Source: Desertivirga brevis
GTDB lineage: Bacteria > Bacteroidota > Bacteroidia > Sphingobacteriales > Sphingobacteriaceae
Direction: 5' to 3'
Assembly: GCF_017355835.1 (NCBI RefSeq)
Contig: NZ_JAFEWF010000005.1
Location: 434,001 to 498,000, forward strand
Length of the DNA: 64,000 nucleotides
Shown: in pieces, positions 9,301 through 18,868 of the stretch
Numbering within the stretch: the first letter of the stretch is position 1
How the letters are laid out: each line of letters opens with the position of its first letter
The notes under the pieces: generated by a model
Seen by the model: the letters and a program-made list of their open reading frames with translations, nothing else
Told to the model about the DNA's origin: nothing
The model's database searches: none
Translations under genes and position numbers: made by a program

Positions 9301-10635
9301 TTACCTGACGAAGCTCAATCGCTTCCCGCTACCCAATTCGTTGAATCGCCCATTTTCATACACCAGGTTTCCAGACACAATTGTATGTGTGATGGCGGAA
9401 CTGAAAGTATAACCATCGAAAGGACTCCAACCACACTTCGATAGGTCTGTTTCCCGTTTAACAGCTGTGTGCGCCTGCAAATCCGTAAGTACCAGATCTG
9501 CCCAGTAACCTTCCCTAATATAGCCCCGTTTACTAATGTTAAAGCAGATGGCAGGATTATGGGCCATTTTCTCTACAATTGCTTCAAGACTGATCTTACC
9601 CTGCTTATAAAATTCAAGCATAGCTAGAAGTGAGTGCTGCACTAAAGGTCCGCCTGACGGCGCCTGCAGATAGCTTTTTTGTTTTTCCTCAATGGTATGG
9701 GGAGCATGGTCAGTAGCAATAACATCAATTCGTCCGTCAAGAACTGCTTGCAATATTGCATCACGGTCGCTTTCTGCCTTTACAGCAGGATTCCATTTTA
9801 TCCAGTTTCCTTTCTCAGCATAATCTTTATCAGAAAACCAAAGATGATGGATACAAGCTTCAGCTGTTATCTTCTTCTCTGCCAGTGGGGTAGTATTTTC
9901 AAATAGCGCCAGCTCTTTTTCGGTGGAGATATGCAGGATATGTAATCTCGCTCCATGTTTTTTCGCTAGTTCGACCGCTAAAGATGATGATTTATAACAT
10001 GCTTCTGTATTCCTTATTAATGGATGCATTTCTGGCGTAATGTTTTCGCCATACTTCTCCTGAAAAGCTGCAAAATTAGTTCTGATGGTCTGCTCATCCT
10101 CGCAATGGGTAGCAATGAGGATCGGAGCGGAAGAGAAGATCTTTTCCAGAACAGCTCCATTATCAACCAACATATTTCCCGTAGAGGAACCCATAAAAAC
10201 CTTTATGCCACATACATTTTGCGCATTGGTTTTTAATACCTCGTCAATATTATCGTTTGTAGCACCCATGAAGAAAGAATAATTCGCCAGAGACCTTTGT
10301 GAGGCTATAGTATATTTTTCTTCAAGTAGCTCCTGTGTAATAGTATTTGGAACGGTGTTCGGCATTTCCATATAGGAGGTAATACCACCGGCTACCGCAG
10401 CCCGGCTTTCTGTAAAGATCTCTGCCTTATGTGTCAGTCCAGGTTCACGAAAATGTACTTGATCGTCTATACAACCGGGTAGCAGAAATTTCCCTTCAGC
10501 ATTTATTTCTCTATCAGCAGACACATTCAATGAGGAAGCTATTTGCTCGATATATCCATCTTTAATGAGTACATCGGAGACTGTTTGTTTTCCTTCGTTT
10601 ACCAGGGTTGCAGCTTTAATTAGGATTGACGACAT
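9301..10635 (-). CDS. pyrC: Dihydroorotase
   Basis: 444 residues, amidohydrolase fold of the class I/long type. It forms dihydroorotate from carbamoyl-aspartate in pyrimidine synthesis. Visible motifs are IDDQVHFREPG (57-67), GIKVFMGSSTGNML, HCEDE, HILHIST and ATDHAPHT. The last carries the catalytic Asp and metal-site His. The first His of the usual HxH metal pair is Gln59, a variant that I believe is common in Bacteroidota enzymes. It could be confused with an allantoinase or hydantoinase, but the DHOase signature FREPG and genomic lineage favour PyrC. Confidence 0.92.
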   Translation of the reverse strand: MSSILIKAATLVNEGKQTVSDVLIKDGYIEQIASSLNVSADREINAEGKFLLPGCIDDQVHFREPGLTHKAEIFTESRAAVAGGITSYMEMPNTVPNTITQELLEEKYTIASQRSLANYSFFMGATNDNIDEVLKTNAQNVCGIKVFMGSSTGNMLVDNGAVLEKIFSSAPILIATHCEDEQTIRTNFAAFQEKYGENITPEMHPLIRNTEACYKSSSLAVELAKKHGARLHILHISTEKELALFENTTPLAEKKITAEACIHHLWFSDKDYAEKGNWIKWNPAVKAESDRDAILQAVLDGRIDVIATDHAPHTIEEKQKSYLQAPSGGPLVQHSLLAMLEFYKQGKISLEAIVEKMAHNPAICFNISKRGYIREGYWADLVLTDLQAHTAVKRETDLSKCGWSPFDGYTFSSAITHTIVSGNLVYENGRFNELGSGKRLSFVR

Positions 10636-10768
10636 CTTTTGCAGGTTTGAATTATTAATACTTACTAACCTGCGAAAATAAGTTTAATAAGATACATACA
10701 AACAAAAAATAAGGATTAATAGAAGACTTGGTGCAAGAATCATTATCATAACTATACATATAAAAATA

Positions 10769-10804
10769 AAAAGGGATTAGCAAGCTATACCTGTTAATCC
10801 CTTT
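10769..10804 (-). terminator. Terminator downstream of the DinB-like gene
   Basis: On the minus strand AAAGGGATTA and TAATCCCTTT form a perfect 10-bp stem, followed by TTATTTTTA. It lies about 90 bases past the DinB-like stop codon, beyond a CATT microsatellite. Confidence 0.6.
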
Positions 10805-10849
10805 ATCTCATAGATAGATGTTAAGCTATTTTATAGCCGTATATCCTCG

Positions 10850-10887
10850 TTCAATCATTCATTCAATCATTCATTCATTCATTCATT
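10850..10887. repeat. Tetranucleotide CATT microsatellite
   Basis: About nine tandem copies of a four-base unit (ATTC/CATT), two of them degenerate (CAAT). The tract ends three bases before the stop codon of the DinB-like gene. Confidence 0.85.
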
Positions 10888-10890
10888 GCC

Positions 10891-11469
10891 TCACACTGCA
10901 AGCTCATCAATATATTCAGATAAACGTGGCAGGTAAATCACGTTGTTATTTTTACCTAGCTCCATTGACCAGAAACTTCCAGCCATTTTAAAGATCTTGA
11001 ATAGCTGACTGGATTCATGCAGAAGGAAAAATTCAAGCCATTGATTTACATTCATTCTTCCCAAAACCGCATGTGTTCCAACCCGGGCAAAATTCTCTGA
11101 AGGCATCTGCTCTATTTTCAACCAAAGTTCATTCCGCAGTCTATACATTTCATGCATCAGGGAACCGGTTGTTTTTGCATTTGTAAAAGAAAACTCAGGA
11201 TCCTGATCGGGCTTGTAAATGTCAAAATGAGGGTTTATTTCGCTAACAATTCGATTTAAACGATCCAGGAAAATATGGTGATATCTTGTCAGATACGCGA
11301 TTGTTTCGTGGATAGAAAATTTGTCTTGTGTAATTCTGTTATAGATTGCTTCCGGTGGAAGATCGTCAATATAACTTTTCAGTGTTTTGTGTTGATTACA
11401 AAACCTCTCAATAGTATGAGGGTGTAAATTCATAGAAGAATCGTTTTTGGTTAGTCCTGTATTTAACAT
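10891..11469 (-). CDS. DinB/YfiT-like putative metalloenzyme
   Basis: 192 residues. The pattern is a four-helix DinB_2 bundle. Candidate metal ligands are the His of SIHETIAYL, the His pair in TRYHHIFLDRL, and FFLLHESSQLFKIFK near the C-terminus. This matches the three-His arrangement of the family. Many DinB-like proteins are thiol transferases or have no known activity, so no substrate is claimed. An internal ATG at codon 13 (MNLHPHT) could be the true start. The long leader upstream (11470-11605) shows no gene. Confidence 0.75.
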   Translation of the reverse strand: MLNTGLTKNDSSMNLHPHTIERFCNQHKTLKSYIDDLPPEAIYNRITQDKFSIHETIAYLTRYHHIFLDRLNRIVSEINPHFDIYKPDQDPEFSFTNAKTTGSLMHEMYRLRNELWLKIEQMPSENFARVGTHAVLGRMNVNQWLEFFLLHESSQLFKIFKMAGSFWSMELGKNNNVIYLPRLSEYIDELAV

Positions 11470-11605
11470 ATGACCAATTTGTTTTGTTTCTCGTCTGGTA
11501 ACAGGATTAATTCAGTTTCTATGCCAAAGGTCGGCAGGGAGTATTAAGATTAGGTTCAGGTAGCGTTAAAGTTTGATCTATAGCGAGATAGGAGTACTAT
11601 CAACG

Positions 11606-11646
11606 AGTAAAACAGGTAGTTTGCAAAGTGAAATACCTGTTTTACT
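11606..11646 (-). terminator. Inverted repeat, probable terminator of mgsA
   Basis: AGTAAAACAGGTA and TACCTGTTTTACT are a perfect 13-bp inverted repeat with a 15-base loop, 45 bases past the mgsA stop. A long T tract is missing, so an operator or mRNA-stabilising hairpin is also possible. Confidence 0.45.
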
Positions 11647-11691
11647 TAATGTAGCAGTTTGAAGACAAAATCAACAATTATGCCTTTTTTG

Positions 11692-12078
11692 TCAGACTTG
11701 TTGTCCTTCTTCAACCATACCCAGAAGCAGATATTTAGCAGAGGCAGGATTAGTGGCCAGAGGAACATTATGGACATCGCACACTCTTAATAGCATTTGA
11801 ACATCTGGTTCATGAGGATGCTTTCCGAGAGGGTCCCTAAAGAAGATAATTCCTTTCAGATTTTTTTCGGCGGCCATAGCTGCAATTTGAGCGTCTCCTC
11901 CTTGAGGTCCACTTAGTTTACGTGTAACTTCCAAACCCGTTTCCTGGATCCTGGAACCTGTTGTGCCCGTAGCAATCAAATTGTAGTTTTTAAGTATCTC
12001 GTGATACTCCTTAACAAACTCAACCATCTCAGGCTTCCGGCCATCATGTGCAATTAGGGCAATTGTTTCTTTCGACAT
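11692..12078 (-). CDS. mgsA: Methylglyoxal synthase
   Basis: 128 residues (E. coli 152). It turns dihydroxyacetone phosphate into methylglyoxal, a bypass of lower glycolysis when phosphate is scarce. Motifs are [10 protein letters not shown] (7-14), the phosphate-binding GTTG (38-41), [12 protein letters not shown] with the catalytic Asp62, and [14 protein letters not shown]. The start lies two bases downstream of the stop of the SpmA/B-like gene, so both are on one mRNA. Confidence 0.95.
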   Translation of the reverse strand: MSKETIALIAHDGRKPEMVEFVKEYHEILKNYNLIATGTTGSRIQETGLEVTRKLSGPQGGDAQIAAMAAEKNLKGIIFFRDPLGKHPHEPDVQMLLRVCDVHNVPLATNPASAKYLLLGMVEEGQQV

Positions 12079-12080
12079 AA

Positions 12081-13319
12081 TTATCCAAAAAATAAATAAG
12101 ATATAAGGATAGCTGCAATAACCCCGGCCAGGTCGGCTATTAAACCCGCAGTGATTGCATAGCGGCTATTTTTAATTCCGACAGAACCGAAATAAAGAGC
12201 GACAATATAAAAGGTTGTGTCTGCTGAGCCGTTAAAAACGCAGGCAAGACGTCCTACAAAGGAGTCGGGTTGAAAGGTTTTCATAGTTTCGATCATCATG
12301 GCCTTTGCACCCGAACCACTTAGCGGTTTTAAGAAAGCTACAGGTAAAGCATCAGTAAAACGCGTATCAATATTAAACTGACTGAAAGCAAATTTAAATC
12401 CATCTACAATATACCCCAGGGCTCCGCAGTTTCTAAACAAGCTTATTGCAGCTAGCATGGCGATCAGATAAGGAATAATTTTAACTGAAGTTTCAAAGCC
12501 ACCCACAGCTCCCTCAATAAAGGTTTGAAAAACGTCAACCTTCTTACGGATGGCACCTAAAATAAAAATAACTGGAATACTAAGCAGAAGCAGGTTACTA
12601 GCAACCCTGGAAACGATACTGATCTGATCTTTATCAAGGTAAGCAGTGAAATACCAAACAATGAAAGCTATAAAAGAAGTTAAACCGATAAGCCACGCCA
12701 TTACAACCGGCTGAAAAAGATTAATCCTTTGCCATATGGCCACAACGATCATTCCGACAACTGTAGCAACATAGGTAGCTATAATACAAGGGATAAAAAT
12801 ATCTGTTGGATCGGCTGCTCCGAGTATTGCTCTTTGGGCAATAATGGAAATAGGCAATATGGTTAAACCCGAGGTATGAAGCACCAGGAACATGATCTGG
12901 GCGTTCGAGGCCGAATCTTTACTTGGATTTAGCTCCTGAAGGCTTCCCATCGCTTTAAGACCCAAGGGCGTTGCAGCATTGTCAAGTCCTAGAAGATTCG
13001 CAGAAAAGTTCATCATCATTTGTCCGGTTGCAGGATGATCTTTTGGCACCTCAGGAAAAAGTCGATTAAAAAATGGTCCAACAATACGGCTAAGAAAGTT
13101 AATAGCACCTGCCTTTTCCCCAATTCGCATGATCCCCAGCCACAGTCCCATTGTTCCGATCAGAGGAAGTGCAATATCCATTACGGATGATTTGGTGGTA
13201 TCGAAAAGGCCTTCAACCAGTTTCTGAAAAATCTCCGTATCTCCAAAGAAGATAAGCTTAATTAATGCAACGATAAAAGAGATAATAAAAAAAGATATCC
13301 AGATATAATTTAAAACCAT
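12081..13319 (-). CDS. Nucleoside-recognition (Gate) membrane protein, SpmA/SpmB-type fusion
   Basis: 412 residues with about ten hydrophobic segments. Two Gate-domain halves are visible. The first runs from about 45 with [20 protein letters not shown] and [20 protein letters not shown] (SpmA-like). The second is around 275-400 with [20 protein letters not shown] and [18 protein letters not shown] (SpmB-like). In spore formers these are separate proteins of unclear transport function; the fused form is usual in non-sporulating Bacteroidota. It is cotranscribed with mgsA, which follows after two bases. Confidence 0.85.
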   Translation of the reverse strand: MVLNYIWISFFIISFIVALIKLIFFGDTEIFQKLVEGLFDTTKSSVMDIALPLIGTMGLWLGIMRIGEKAGAINFLSRIVGPFFNRLFPEVPKDHPATGQMMMNFSANLLGLDNAATPLGLKAMGSLQELNPSKDSASNAQIMFLVLHTSGLTILPISIIAQRAILGAADPTDIFIPCIIATYVATVVGMIVVAIWQRINLFQPVVMAWLIGLTSFIAFIVWYFTAYLDKDQISIVSRVASNLLLLSIPVIFILGAIRKKVDVFQTFIEGAVGGFETSVKIIPYLIAMLAAISLFRNCGALGYIVDGFKFAFSQFNIDTRFTDALPVAFLKPLSGSGAKAMMIETMKTFQPDSFVGRLACVFNGSADTTFYIVALYFGSVGIKNSRYAITAGLIADLAGVIAAILISYLFFG

Positions 13320-13491
13320 GCCATCTACAAATCAACGTAAAAAATGGTGCTACCTGCACTCAGGCAGCAAACGGGTGTGAATTTACAGTTTTTGGAAAGC
13401 TTTCGGCAAATTATCTAACAACTAGGTTCAAACGTTCCCCCTTGATCTTCCCTCTTTAACCTTTCCACTTTAACCTTTGTCCTTTCTTTCA

Positions 13492-13499
13492 TACCTTTG
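13492..13499 (+). promoter_or_regulatory. Putative -7 promoter element of ccmC
   Basis: TACCTTTG matches the Bacteroidota TAnnTTTG element exactly, 20 bases before the ccmC ATG. The -33 position reads TTA instead of TTG. Confidence 0.4.
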
Positions 13500-13518
13500 C
13501 GCCACCAAATAAAGTATT

Positions 13519-14181
13519 ATGAGACAAAACTGGTGGAAGCTACTAGCTTCTATTTTAGTTTTATATTCCATTATCGGGGGATTTCTAATTCCAGTTCCTG
13601 CATTACCAATTCTTCATGAAAGCATCAGAAACTTATTCTTTCATGTACCCATGTGGTTCGCCATGCTGGCACTTTATTTAATATCTGTCATTTACAGTAT
13701 TAAATATCTTAACACAGGCAACGAAAACGATGATCTGATAGCGGTAGAAAGCGTAAATACCGGTGTTTTCTTTTGCTTTTGTGGACTTGCAACAGGAATG
13801 TTGTGGGCTAATATAACCTGGGGTGCTCCATGGCCTAATGATCCTAAATTAAATAGCTCGGCAATTTCAACACTGATGTACCTGGCTTATTTGGTACTGC
13901 GGAACTCGCTTGACGAAGAACAAAAGCGAGCTAAGATCTCGGCGATATATAACATCTTTGCCTTTCCGGTAATGATAGCCCTGTTGTTTATCCTCCCGCG
14001 TTTAACCGACTCTCTTCATCCAGGCAACGGCGGAAACCCGGGATTTAGTAATTTAGATCTGGATTACAACATGAAGTGGGTCTTAAGACCAACCTTTATT
14101 GGCTGGATATTGATGGGCATTTGGATTATGACCATCCGATATCGGATCCGTCTGCTCGAAAACAAGAAAAACACTAATTAA
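13519..14181 (+). CDS. ccmC: Heme-handling cytochrome c assembly protein CcmC
   Basis: 220 residues with six predicted membrane helices. LFFHVPMWFAM carries the first conserved heme-ligand His (His42). ITWGAPWPNDPK is the tryptophan-rich periplasmic motif, and TDSLHPGNGG carries the second His. It delivers heme to the periplasm for cytochrome c maturation. A ccmD-like gene follows after 23 bases. No ccmA, B, E, F or G is present here; the rest of the system must lie elsewhere. Confidence 0.92.
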   Translation: MRQNWWKLLASILVLYSIIGGFLIPVPALPILHESIRNLFFHVPMWFAMLALYLISVIYSIKYLNTGNENDDLIAVESVNTGVFFCFCGLATGMLWANITWGAPWPNDPKLNSSAISTLMYLAYLVLRNSLDEEQKRAKISAIYNIFAFPVMIALLFILPRLTDSLHPGNGGNPGFSNLDLDYNMKWVLRPTFIGWILMGIWIMTIRYRIRLLENKKNTN

Positions 14182-14204
14182 TATAAGCTCATAAATCTCT
14201 TAAG

Positions 14205-14414
14205 ATGAAAAGTTTCTTTTTGACTCTCTCTTTAATCCTCATAACTACTATTCAAATTTTTGCGCAAGCCAGCGACGTAGAAATGGCAACAGATTTAAGA
14301 AGCTCAGGAAAGATCTATGTTGTTGTTGCCGTTGTAGCTGTTATATTTATAGGACTGGTAATTTATCTATTTTCTATTGACCGACGCCTGAAGAAACTGG
14401 AAAACCAGGATTAA
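14205..14414 (+). CDS. CcmD-family small membrane protein
   Basis: 69 residues. A cleavable signal-like N-terminus (ends IFAQA) is followed by one transmembrane helix (about 37-56) and a charged tail, FSIDRRLKKLENQD. The tail resembles the CcmD consensus of a helix followed by R-rL..LE. It lies 23 bases after ccmC and probably stabilises the heme-export complex. Confidence 0.8.
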   Translation: MKSFFLTLSLILITTIQIFAQASDVEMATDLRSSGKIYVVVAVVAVIFIGLVIYLFSIDRRLKKLENQD

Positions 14415-14533
14415 AACATTTAAGCCTAAAGAAATTTCGTGAAAAGATATCACGATATACTCAAACACTTTGTTATCTTTCATACTTTAAGTTGATGATT
14501 TAGGTCAACATTTATAAACCTAAAGTAGAATTT

Positions 14534-15970
14534 ATGACTGACAACAAAGTAGCCCCCTATGGTCAAACGGGTTTCTTCGATGATGTTTGTGCTTTTTTTG
14601 ATCGTGCAGCGCAATTTACAGATCACCCTAAAGGATTACTTGACCAGATTAAAGCTTGTAACAGCGTTTACAGGTTCCGTTTCCCCATTAGGAAAGGGAA
14701 CAGTGTGGAGGTAATAGACGCATGGCGCGTTGAACACTCTCACCACATGTCTCCAACCAAAGGAGGTATTCGTTACAGTGAAATGGTAAATGAAGACGAG
14801 GTAATGGCACTAGCCGCACTTATGACTTATAAATGCGCTATTGTGAATGTTCCCTTCGGTGGAGCAAAAGGCGGAATTAAAATAAATCCGAAGAACTATT
14901 CACTCGCCGAACTGGAAAATATCACTCGCCGCTATACCGTTGAACTTATAAAGAAGAATTTTATCGGTCCAGCTATTGACGTTCCTGCACCTGATTATGG
15001 TTCTGGCGAACGGGAAATGAGCTGGATAGCAGACACTTATTACACTATGAATCCGGGTCAGCTTGACGCTATGGGCTGCGTTACCGGAAAGCCACTAGCC
15101 CTGCATGGTATTAATGGAAGGAGAGAAGCTACGGGAAGAGGTGTTGCTATCGCAACCCGGGAATGCATGAGTTTTGCTGAAGATATGGCGGCCCTTGGAT
15201 TAACTCCGGGACTGGAAGGAAAACGAATCATCGTACAAGGATTAGGGAACGTGGGATACCATTCTGCCAAATTCCTCGCAGAATTTGGAGCAATCATAGT
15301 AGGCTTATGTGAATATGAGGGAGCTATTTACAATCCTGATGGACTGGATGTAGATGCAGTAGTTGCCCATCGAAAAGAGACCGGAACAGTGCTGGGATTC
15401 GCCGGTGCAACAAAAGAATTTGCAAACTCTGCTGAGGGTTTAGAACAGGAATGTGATGTACTTGTTCCTGCAGCATTGGAAAACCAGATCACCATTAATA
15501 ACATTCACAACATTAAGGCAAAAGTTATCGCAGAGGGCGCTAATGGTCCAACATCCCCTGAAGCCGGAAAAATTTTCACTGAAAGAGGCGGCATAATTAT
15601 TCCAGATATGTACTGTAATGCAGGAGGTGTTACTGTTTCTTACTTCGAATGGCTAAAGAACCTATATCACGTTGCATTTGGAAGAATGGACAAACGATAT
15701 GAGGAGAAGGCAAATCTCGAGTTGGTTAATCTTATCGAGAAGATGACCGGCGCTTCTCTAACCTGGGATCAGAAAAAACTGGTAGTTAAAGGGCCAAGTG
15801 AACTTGAATTGGTTAATTCTGGTCTTGAAGAGAGTATGGTGCGTGCCTATCATGATATCAGAGAGATTAAAGTTCAAAACCCTAAGATAGAAGACCTGAG
15901 AACCGCAGCTTTTGTTGGTTCAATAAATAAGGTTGCTATATCCTATATGAACATGGGGATTTGGCCTTAA
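14534..15970 (+). CDS. gdhA: Glu/Leu/Phe/Val-type glutamate dehydrogenase
   Basis: 478 residues. The substrate-binding motifs KGGIRYS and [10 protein letters not shown] (with the catalytic-region Lys) are intact, as is VPAPDYGSG with the catalytic Asp. The Rossmann nucleotide motif is [15 protein letters not shown]. It interconverts glutamate and 2-oxoglutarate with ammonia. Cofactor preference cannot be read with confidence. It has its own terminator and is separate from the ccm pair by about 120 bases. Confidence 0.92.
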   Translation: MTDNKVAPYGQTGFFDDVCAFFDRAAQFTDHPKGLLDQIKACNSVYRFRFPIRKGNSVEVIDAWRVEHSHHMSPTKGGIRYSEMVNEDEVMALAALMTYKCAIVNVPFGGAKGGIKINPKNYSLAELENITRRYTVELIKKNFIGPAIDVPAPDYGSGEREMSWIADTYYTMNPGQLDAMGCVTGKPLALHGINGRREATGRGVAIATRECMSFAEDMAALGLTPGLEGKRIIVQGLGNVGYHSAKFLAEFGAIIVGLCEYEGAIYNPDGLDVDAVVAHRKETGTVLGFAGATKEFANSAEGLEQECDVLVPAALENQITINNIHNIKAKVIAEGANGPTSPEAGKIFTERGGIIIPDMYCNAGGVTVSYFEWLKNLYHVAFGRMDKRYEEKANLELVNLIEKMTGASLTWDQKKLVVKGPSELELVNSGLEESMVRAYHDIREIKVQNPKIEDLRTAAFVGSINKVAISYMNMGIWP

Positions 15971-15985
15971 AGGGAATAAAGACCG

Positions 15986-16018
15986 AAAAAAGGAGAGCTT
16001 TTTAACTCTCCTTTTTTT
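15986..16018 (+). terminator. Terminator of glutamate dehydrogenase gene
   Basis: AAAAAAGGAGAG and CTCTCCTTTTTT form a perfect 12-bp stem with a CTTTTTAA loop, ending in a T run, 15 bases past the stop. Confidence 0.85.
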
Positions 16019-16050
16019 GTAAAACTCTATTTGTTTATTTCAGGCCAAAA

Positions 16051-16105
16051 AGAACCTTCAAAAACTTTCACCCTCCATTTGCGAGCATCTGCTCATGAAG
16101 GTTCT
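16051..16105 (-). terminator. Probable terminator of the metX-hom operon
   Basis: On the minus strand AGAACCTTC and GAAGGTTCT pair across a long loop that holds an inner GAGCA/TGCTC hairpin. A TTTTT run follows. It lies directly after the hom stop codon. Confidence 0.5.
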
Positions 16106-16112
16106 ATTGCCC

Positions 16113-17381
16113 TTAAATCGCCAAATGAGTCAGGGTCTTCGAATTCTCGAGCTCCAGGTGCTCTTTGGAAACCCCTGTTTCATGTGTTACCGGACTTACA
16201 TTTCCTATTTCAGCAATGAACACACTGGGTTGAGTCAATAGTTCTTTCTGCAGGGCTAACGCGCTTAAAGAGATTTTACCAACTACATATTTGAAGTTAG
16301 GCGAAAAATAACGCTCAGTAACTTCTTCGAATCCCAGCTTTTCAATTAGTTGCTCATCGGAATACCTTAAATAAACGTTTAGTGAATAGTCAGATGAAAG
16401 CACCAGGCCTTTTTTCTGATGATACTTTTTATACTCGTAACGGTAGTCATAGCGCAGAGCAGCGATATCTGAAAGAACTGCAGAACCTGTTGGGTGGCCT
16501 CCAGCTCCTTTACCGAAAAAAAATTGCTGATCAGCAAAGGCAGCCTGCACGATCACTCCGTTGTACTCGTTTTCAACGTTATAAAGAAAGTCATCCTGCC
16601 TCACTAATTTAGGTAGTACATAAAGAACGATCTTCTTCTCTCCAAATTCTAAGGCTGTAGGTACAAGTTTTATCTTAAAATTTTTTTCTCTTGCAAATTG
16701 GATGTCCTGGTCGCCTAAGTTTTGAATGCCAATGTTTAACACATTCTCGGGATCAGCAAGTAATCCATATGCGTGGGCAGAGGCAATAACCAGCTTATAT
16801 TTAGGGTCAAAGCCACCCACATCAAGAATTGGGTCGGTTTCAGCAAAACCGAGATCCTGAGCCTGCTTCAAAGCTGTTCCGTAACTTAAATTCTCATTGA
16901 AGATCTTAGAAAGGATAAAATTTGATGAACCATTGAAAATACCCCTTAAAGAGTACAACAACTCATTATCATAATACTCTTCCAGGTTGCGGATGATTGG
17001 AATACTACCGCATACTGCGCCCTCATACAAAAAAGAAACGTTATGCTTTTGTTGTAGTTCAACCAGCTCTTCAAGGTGGTTAGCAATAAGCTTTTTATTA
17101 GCAGACACTACGTTCTTACCATTTTTCAAGGCTGTAGTTACAATGTAATAGGCGGCAGCGGCGTCGTTGATTAACTCTACTACTGTATTTATTTCAGGAT
17201 CGTTCAATATTAATTCTCCGTCTGTAGTGAACAATTCTTCAGGAAGCGTTCTTTCCTTTTCAGGATTTTTTATAGCAATCTTTTTAATTTCAAGATTCAG
17301 GTCCTTTGTCCTGATAATATCGTATAAGCCCTGACCCACCACGCCAAAGCCAAATAAACCAAGTGTAAGTTTCTTACTCAT
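16113..17381 (-). CDS. hom: Homoserine dehydrogenase
   Basis: 422 residues, monofunctional with no aspartokinase domain. The N-terminal NAD(P)-binding motif is LFGFGVVGQGLYDII. Conserved catalytic segments include VVSANKKLIA, GAVCGSIPIIRNLEEYY and GIFNGSSNFILSKI. The ETDPILDVGGFDPKYKL stretch holds the Asp/Lys active-site region. It reduces aspartate semialdehyde to homoserine, the substrate of MetX. Its ATG directly abuts the metX stop codon (TAA|ATG), so it is the second gene of the riboswitch-controlled operon. Confidence 0.94.
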   Translation of the reverse strand: MSKKLTLGLFGFGVVGQGLYDIIRTKDLNLEIKKIAIKNPEKERTLPEELFTTDGELILNDPEINTVVELINDAAAAYYIVTTALKNGKNVVSANKKLIANHLEELVELQQKHNVSFLYEGAVCGSIPIIRNLEEYYDNELLYSLRGIFNGSSNFILSKIFNENLSYGTALKQAQDLGFAETDPILDVGGFDPKYKLVIASAHAYGLLADPENVLNIGIQNLGDQDIQFAREKNFKIKLVPTALEFGEKKIVLYVLPKLVRQDDFLYNVENEYNGVIVQAAFADQQFFFGKGAGGHPTGSAVLSDIAALRYDYRYEYKKYHQKKGLVLSSDYSLNVYLRYSDEQLIEKLGFEEVTERYFSPNFKYVVGKISLSALALQKELLTQPSVFIAEIGNVSPVTHETGVSKEHLELENSKTLTHLAI

Positions 17382-18434
17382 TTAAAAATTTATGTTTAAA
17401 ATCTCGTATTCTGGTTGCACCTTCTGCCGGAATTCAGCTATCACATTAGTAAGGGCATCTGTCTCTATTAAAAAGCCATCATGCCCGTAAAAAGAATTAA
17501 TTTCTGAGTAAAAGGCCCCTTCAATATTTTCTGCAAGATATTTCTGCTCTGATATTGGAAATAATTGATCCGAAGTGATACCGATAACAAGGGTATTTGC
17601 TGTAATAGCTTTCAAGGCGTCTTTTGCTGAACCACGCCCTCTTGCCACGTTATGACTATCCATCGCTTTAGTTAAGTACCAGTAACTATAAGCATTGAAG
17701 CGTTTTACTAATTTTTCTCCCTGGTAATTCTGATAGGAGCAAGCTTTAAAGCCTTCCCTTTTTTCATCGCTAACTTCCTGTTGGGTACTGACATAAGTTT
17801 CATAGTTACGATAGGAGAGAAGCGCAATGCTCCTCGCCACCTTTAGCCCATTCTTTCCACCCTCAGGTGAATTAGTATAAAAGGTAGGATCAGCACTAAT
17901 TGCTAGTCTTTGACTTTCATTGAACGCAATACCCCAAGCCGAGTGCCTGGCATTAGTAGCCATTAAAATCAAGTCCTTAATCCTAGATGGCTCCTGAATT
18001 GCCCATTCAACCGCTTGCTGTCCTCCCAGGGAGCCACCTATTAGGATTGCTATTTCTTTAATTCCAAGATGATCAGCAAGAATAATTTGCGCCCTCGCCA
18101 TATCTCTGATGCTAAAATTTGGGAAGGATAAGAAGTATGGTTCTCCTGTTTCCGGATTTGCACTGAGAGGGCAGGTGGTACCATAATGAGACCCAAGAAC
18201 GTTAGCACAAACGATGAACTGATCCTGCGGATCGAACAGTTTATTCTCACCAAACAAACCGCCCCACCAGTCGAAGACATCAGAATTAGCAGTGAGAGCG
18301 TGAATAACCCAAACTACATTATCACCCTGGCTATTTAGTCGTCCCCATGTTTCGTAAGCAATCTCAAGTTCCCCTATTATTTCACCATTTTCACAGGTAA
18401 AAGGCAAATTATGTTTATATGTAGAAATGCTCAT
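17382..18434 (-). CDS. metX: Homoserine O-acetyltransferase
   Basis: 350 residues, alpha/beta hydrolase fold. Motifs are HALTANSDVFDWWGG, IGGSLGGQQAVEW with nucleophile Ser135, and YGHDGFLIETD with catalytic His318. It makes O-acetylhomoserine for methionine synthesis. It is the first large gene behind a SAM-I riboswitch (18662-18772, minus strand) and is followed without gap by hom. The family can include succinyl-specific enzymes, so acyl specificity is inferred from the MetX lineage only. A 38-codon ORF lies between the riboswitch and this gene. Confidence 0.94.
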   Translation of the reverse strand: MSISTYKHNLPFTCENGEIIGELEIAYETWGRLNSQGDNVVWVIHALTANSDVFDWWGGLFGENKLFDPQDQFIVCANVLGSHYGTTCPLSANPETGEPYFLSFPNFSIRDMARAQIILADHLGIKEIAILIGGSLGGQQAVEWAIQEPSRIKDLILMATNARHSAWGIAFNESQRLAISADPTFYTNSPEGGKNGLKVARSIALLSYRNYETYVSTQQEVSDEKREGFKACSYQNYQGEKLVKRFNAYSYWYLTKAMDSHNVARGRGSAKDALKAITANTLVIGITSDQLFPISEQKYLAENIEGAFYSEINSFYGHDGFLIETDALTNVIAEFRQKVQPEYEILNINF

Positions 18435-18534
18435 GCGTGGTAATGATCGATTTACTCTACTTAAAAAAATTTAAGAAATTTATGATTTACTGCTACAGCA
18501 GAAAAACAGATGCCTTTGGAAGTGTCTGAAAAAC

Positions 18535-18651
18535 CTATTGCATCAAAAGATCCAAAAGTTTTATAAGCTGCATTGAGGAACTTAACCCATTTTCAGGTAC
18601 AAGCGAAGATGCTCCCAATAGGGAACCTGGTTCTTTAAGATTTTTCTTCAT
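18535..18651 (-). CDS. Candidate 38-residue leader ORF between riboswitch and metX
   Basis: Reads MKKNLKEPGSLLGASS, then a C-terminal amphipathic stretch ending LIKLLDLLMQ and TAG. It starts 11 bases past the riboswitch P1 stem with an A-rich leader (TTAAAACCATG). It is too short for ordinary gene calling. Nothing identifies a function. It could be a real small protein, a translated leader that couples to metX, or chance. About 100 bases separate its stop from the metX start. Confidence 0.35.
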   Translation of the reverse strand: MKKNLKEPGSLLGASSLVPENGLSSSMQLIKLLDLLMQ

Positions 18652-18661
18652 GGTTTTAACA

Positions 18662-18772
18662 ATTTATATCTTTCCCAATTAATCGGGAACAGGATTTGGC
18701 ACCTTTTCCGTTCTCTCCCGGTAGGTTGTCAGCGGGTCGCAGAGCCTGATCTCTCACCGCTTCTTTATAAAT
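18662..18772 (-). promoter_or_regulatory. SAM-I (S-box) riboswitch upstream of metX-hom
   Basis: On the minus strand P1 is formed by ATTTATA and TATAAAT at the two ends. Between them lie the S-box core elements AGCGGTGAGAGATCAGGCTC, GACCCGCTGACAACC, AAAAGGTGCCAAATCC, and a P4-type hairpin TTCCCgattaattGGGAA followed by AGA. These match the Bacteroidota form of the S-box leader. Excess SAM should reduce expression of metX and hom. No clear terminator helix was found downstream, so translation or leader-ORF control is possible. Confidence 0.9.
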
Positions 18773-18868
18773 CAAAACCTTTTGAGGGGTATTTGACAAC
18801 CGATATTTCAATCGGACAAGCAAATATAATAGCTTTTAGTTTAATCGTACAAAAAATTCCGAATACTA

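Noticed and set aside
18482..18534. CTGCTGTAGCAG hairpin as the riboswitch terminator
   Set aside because: The stem is only four to five pairs with no adjacent T run, and it lies after the leader ORF; too weak to call.
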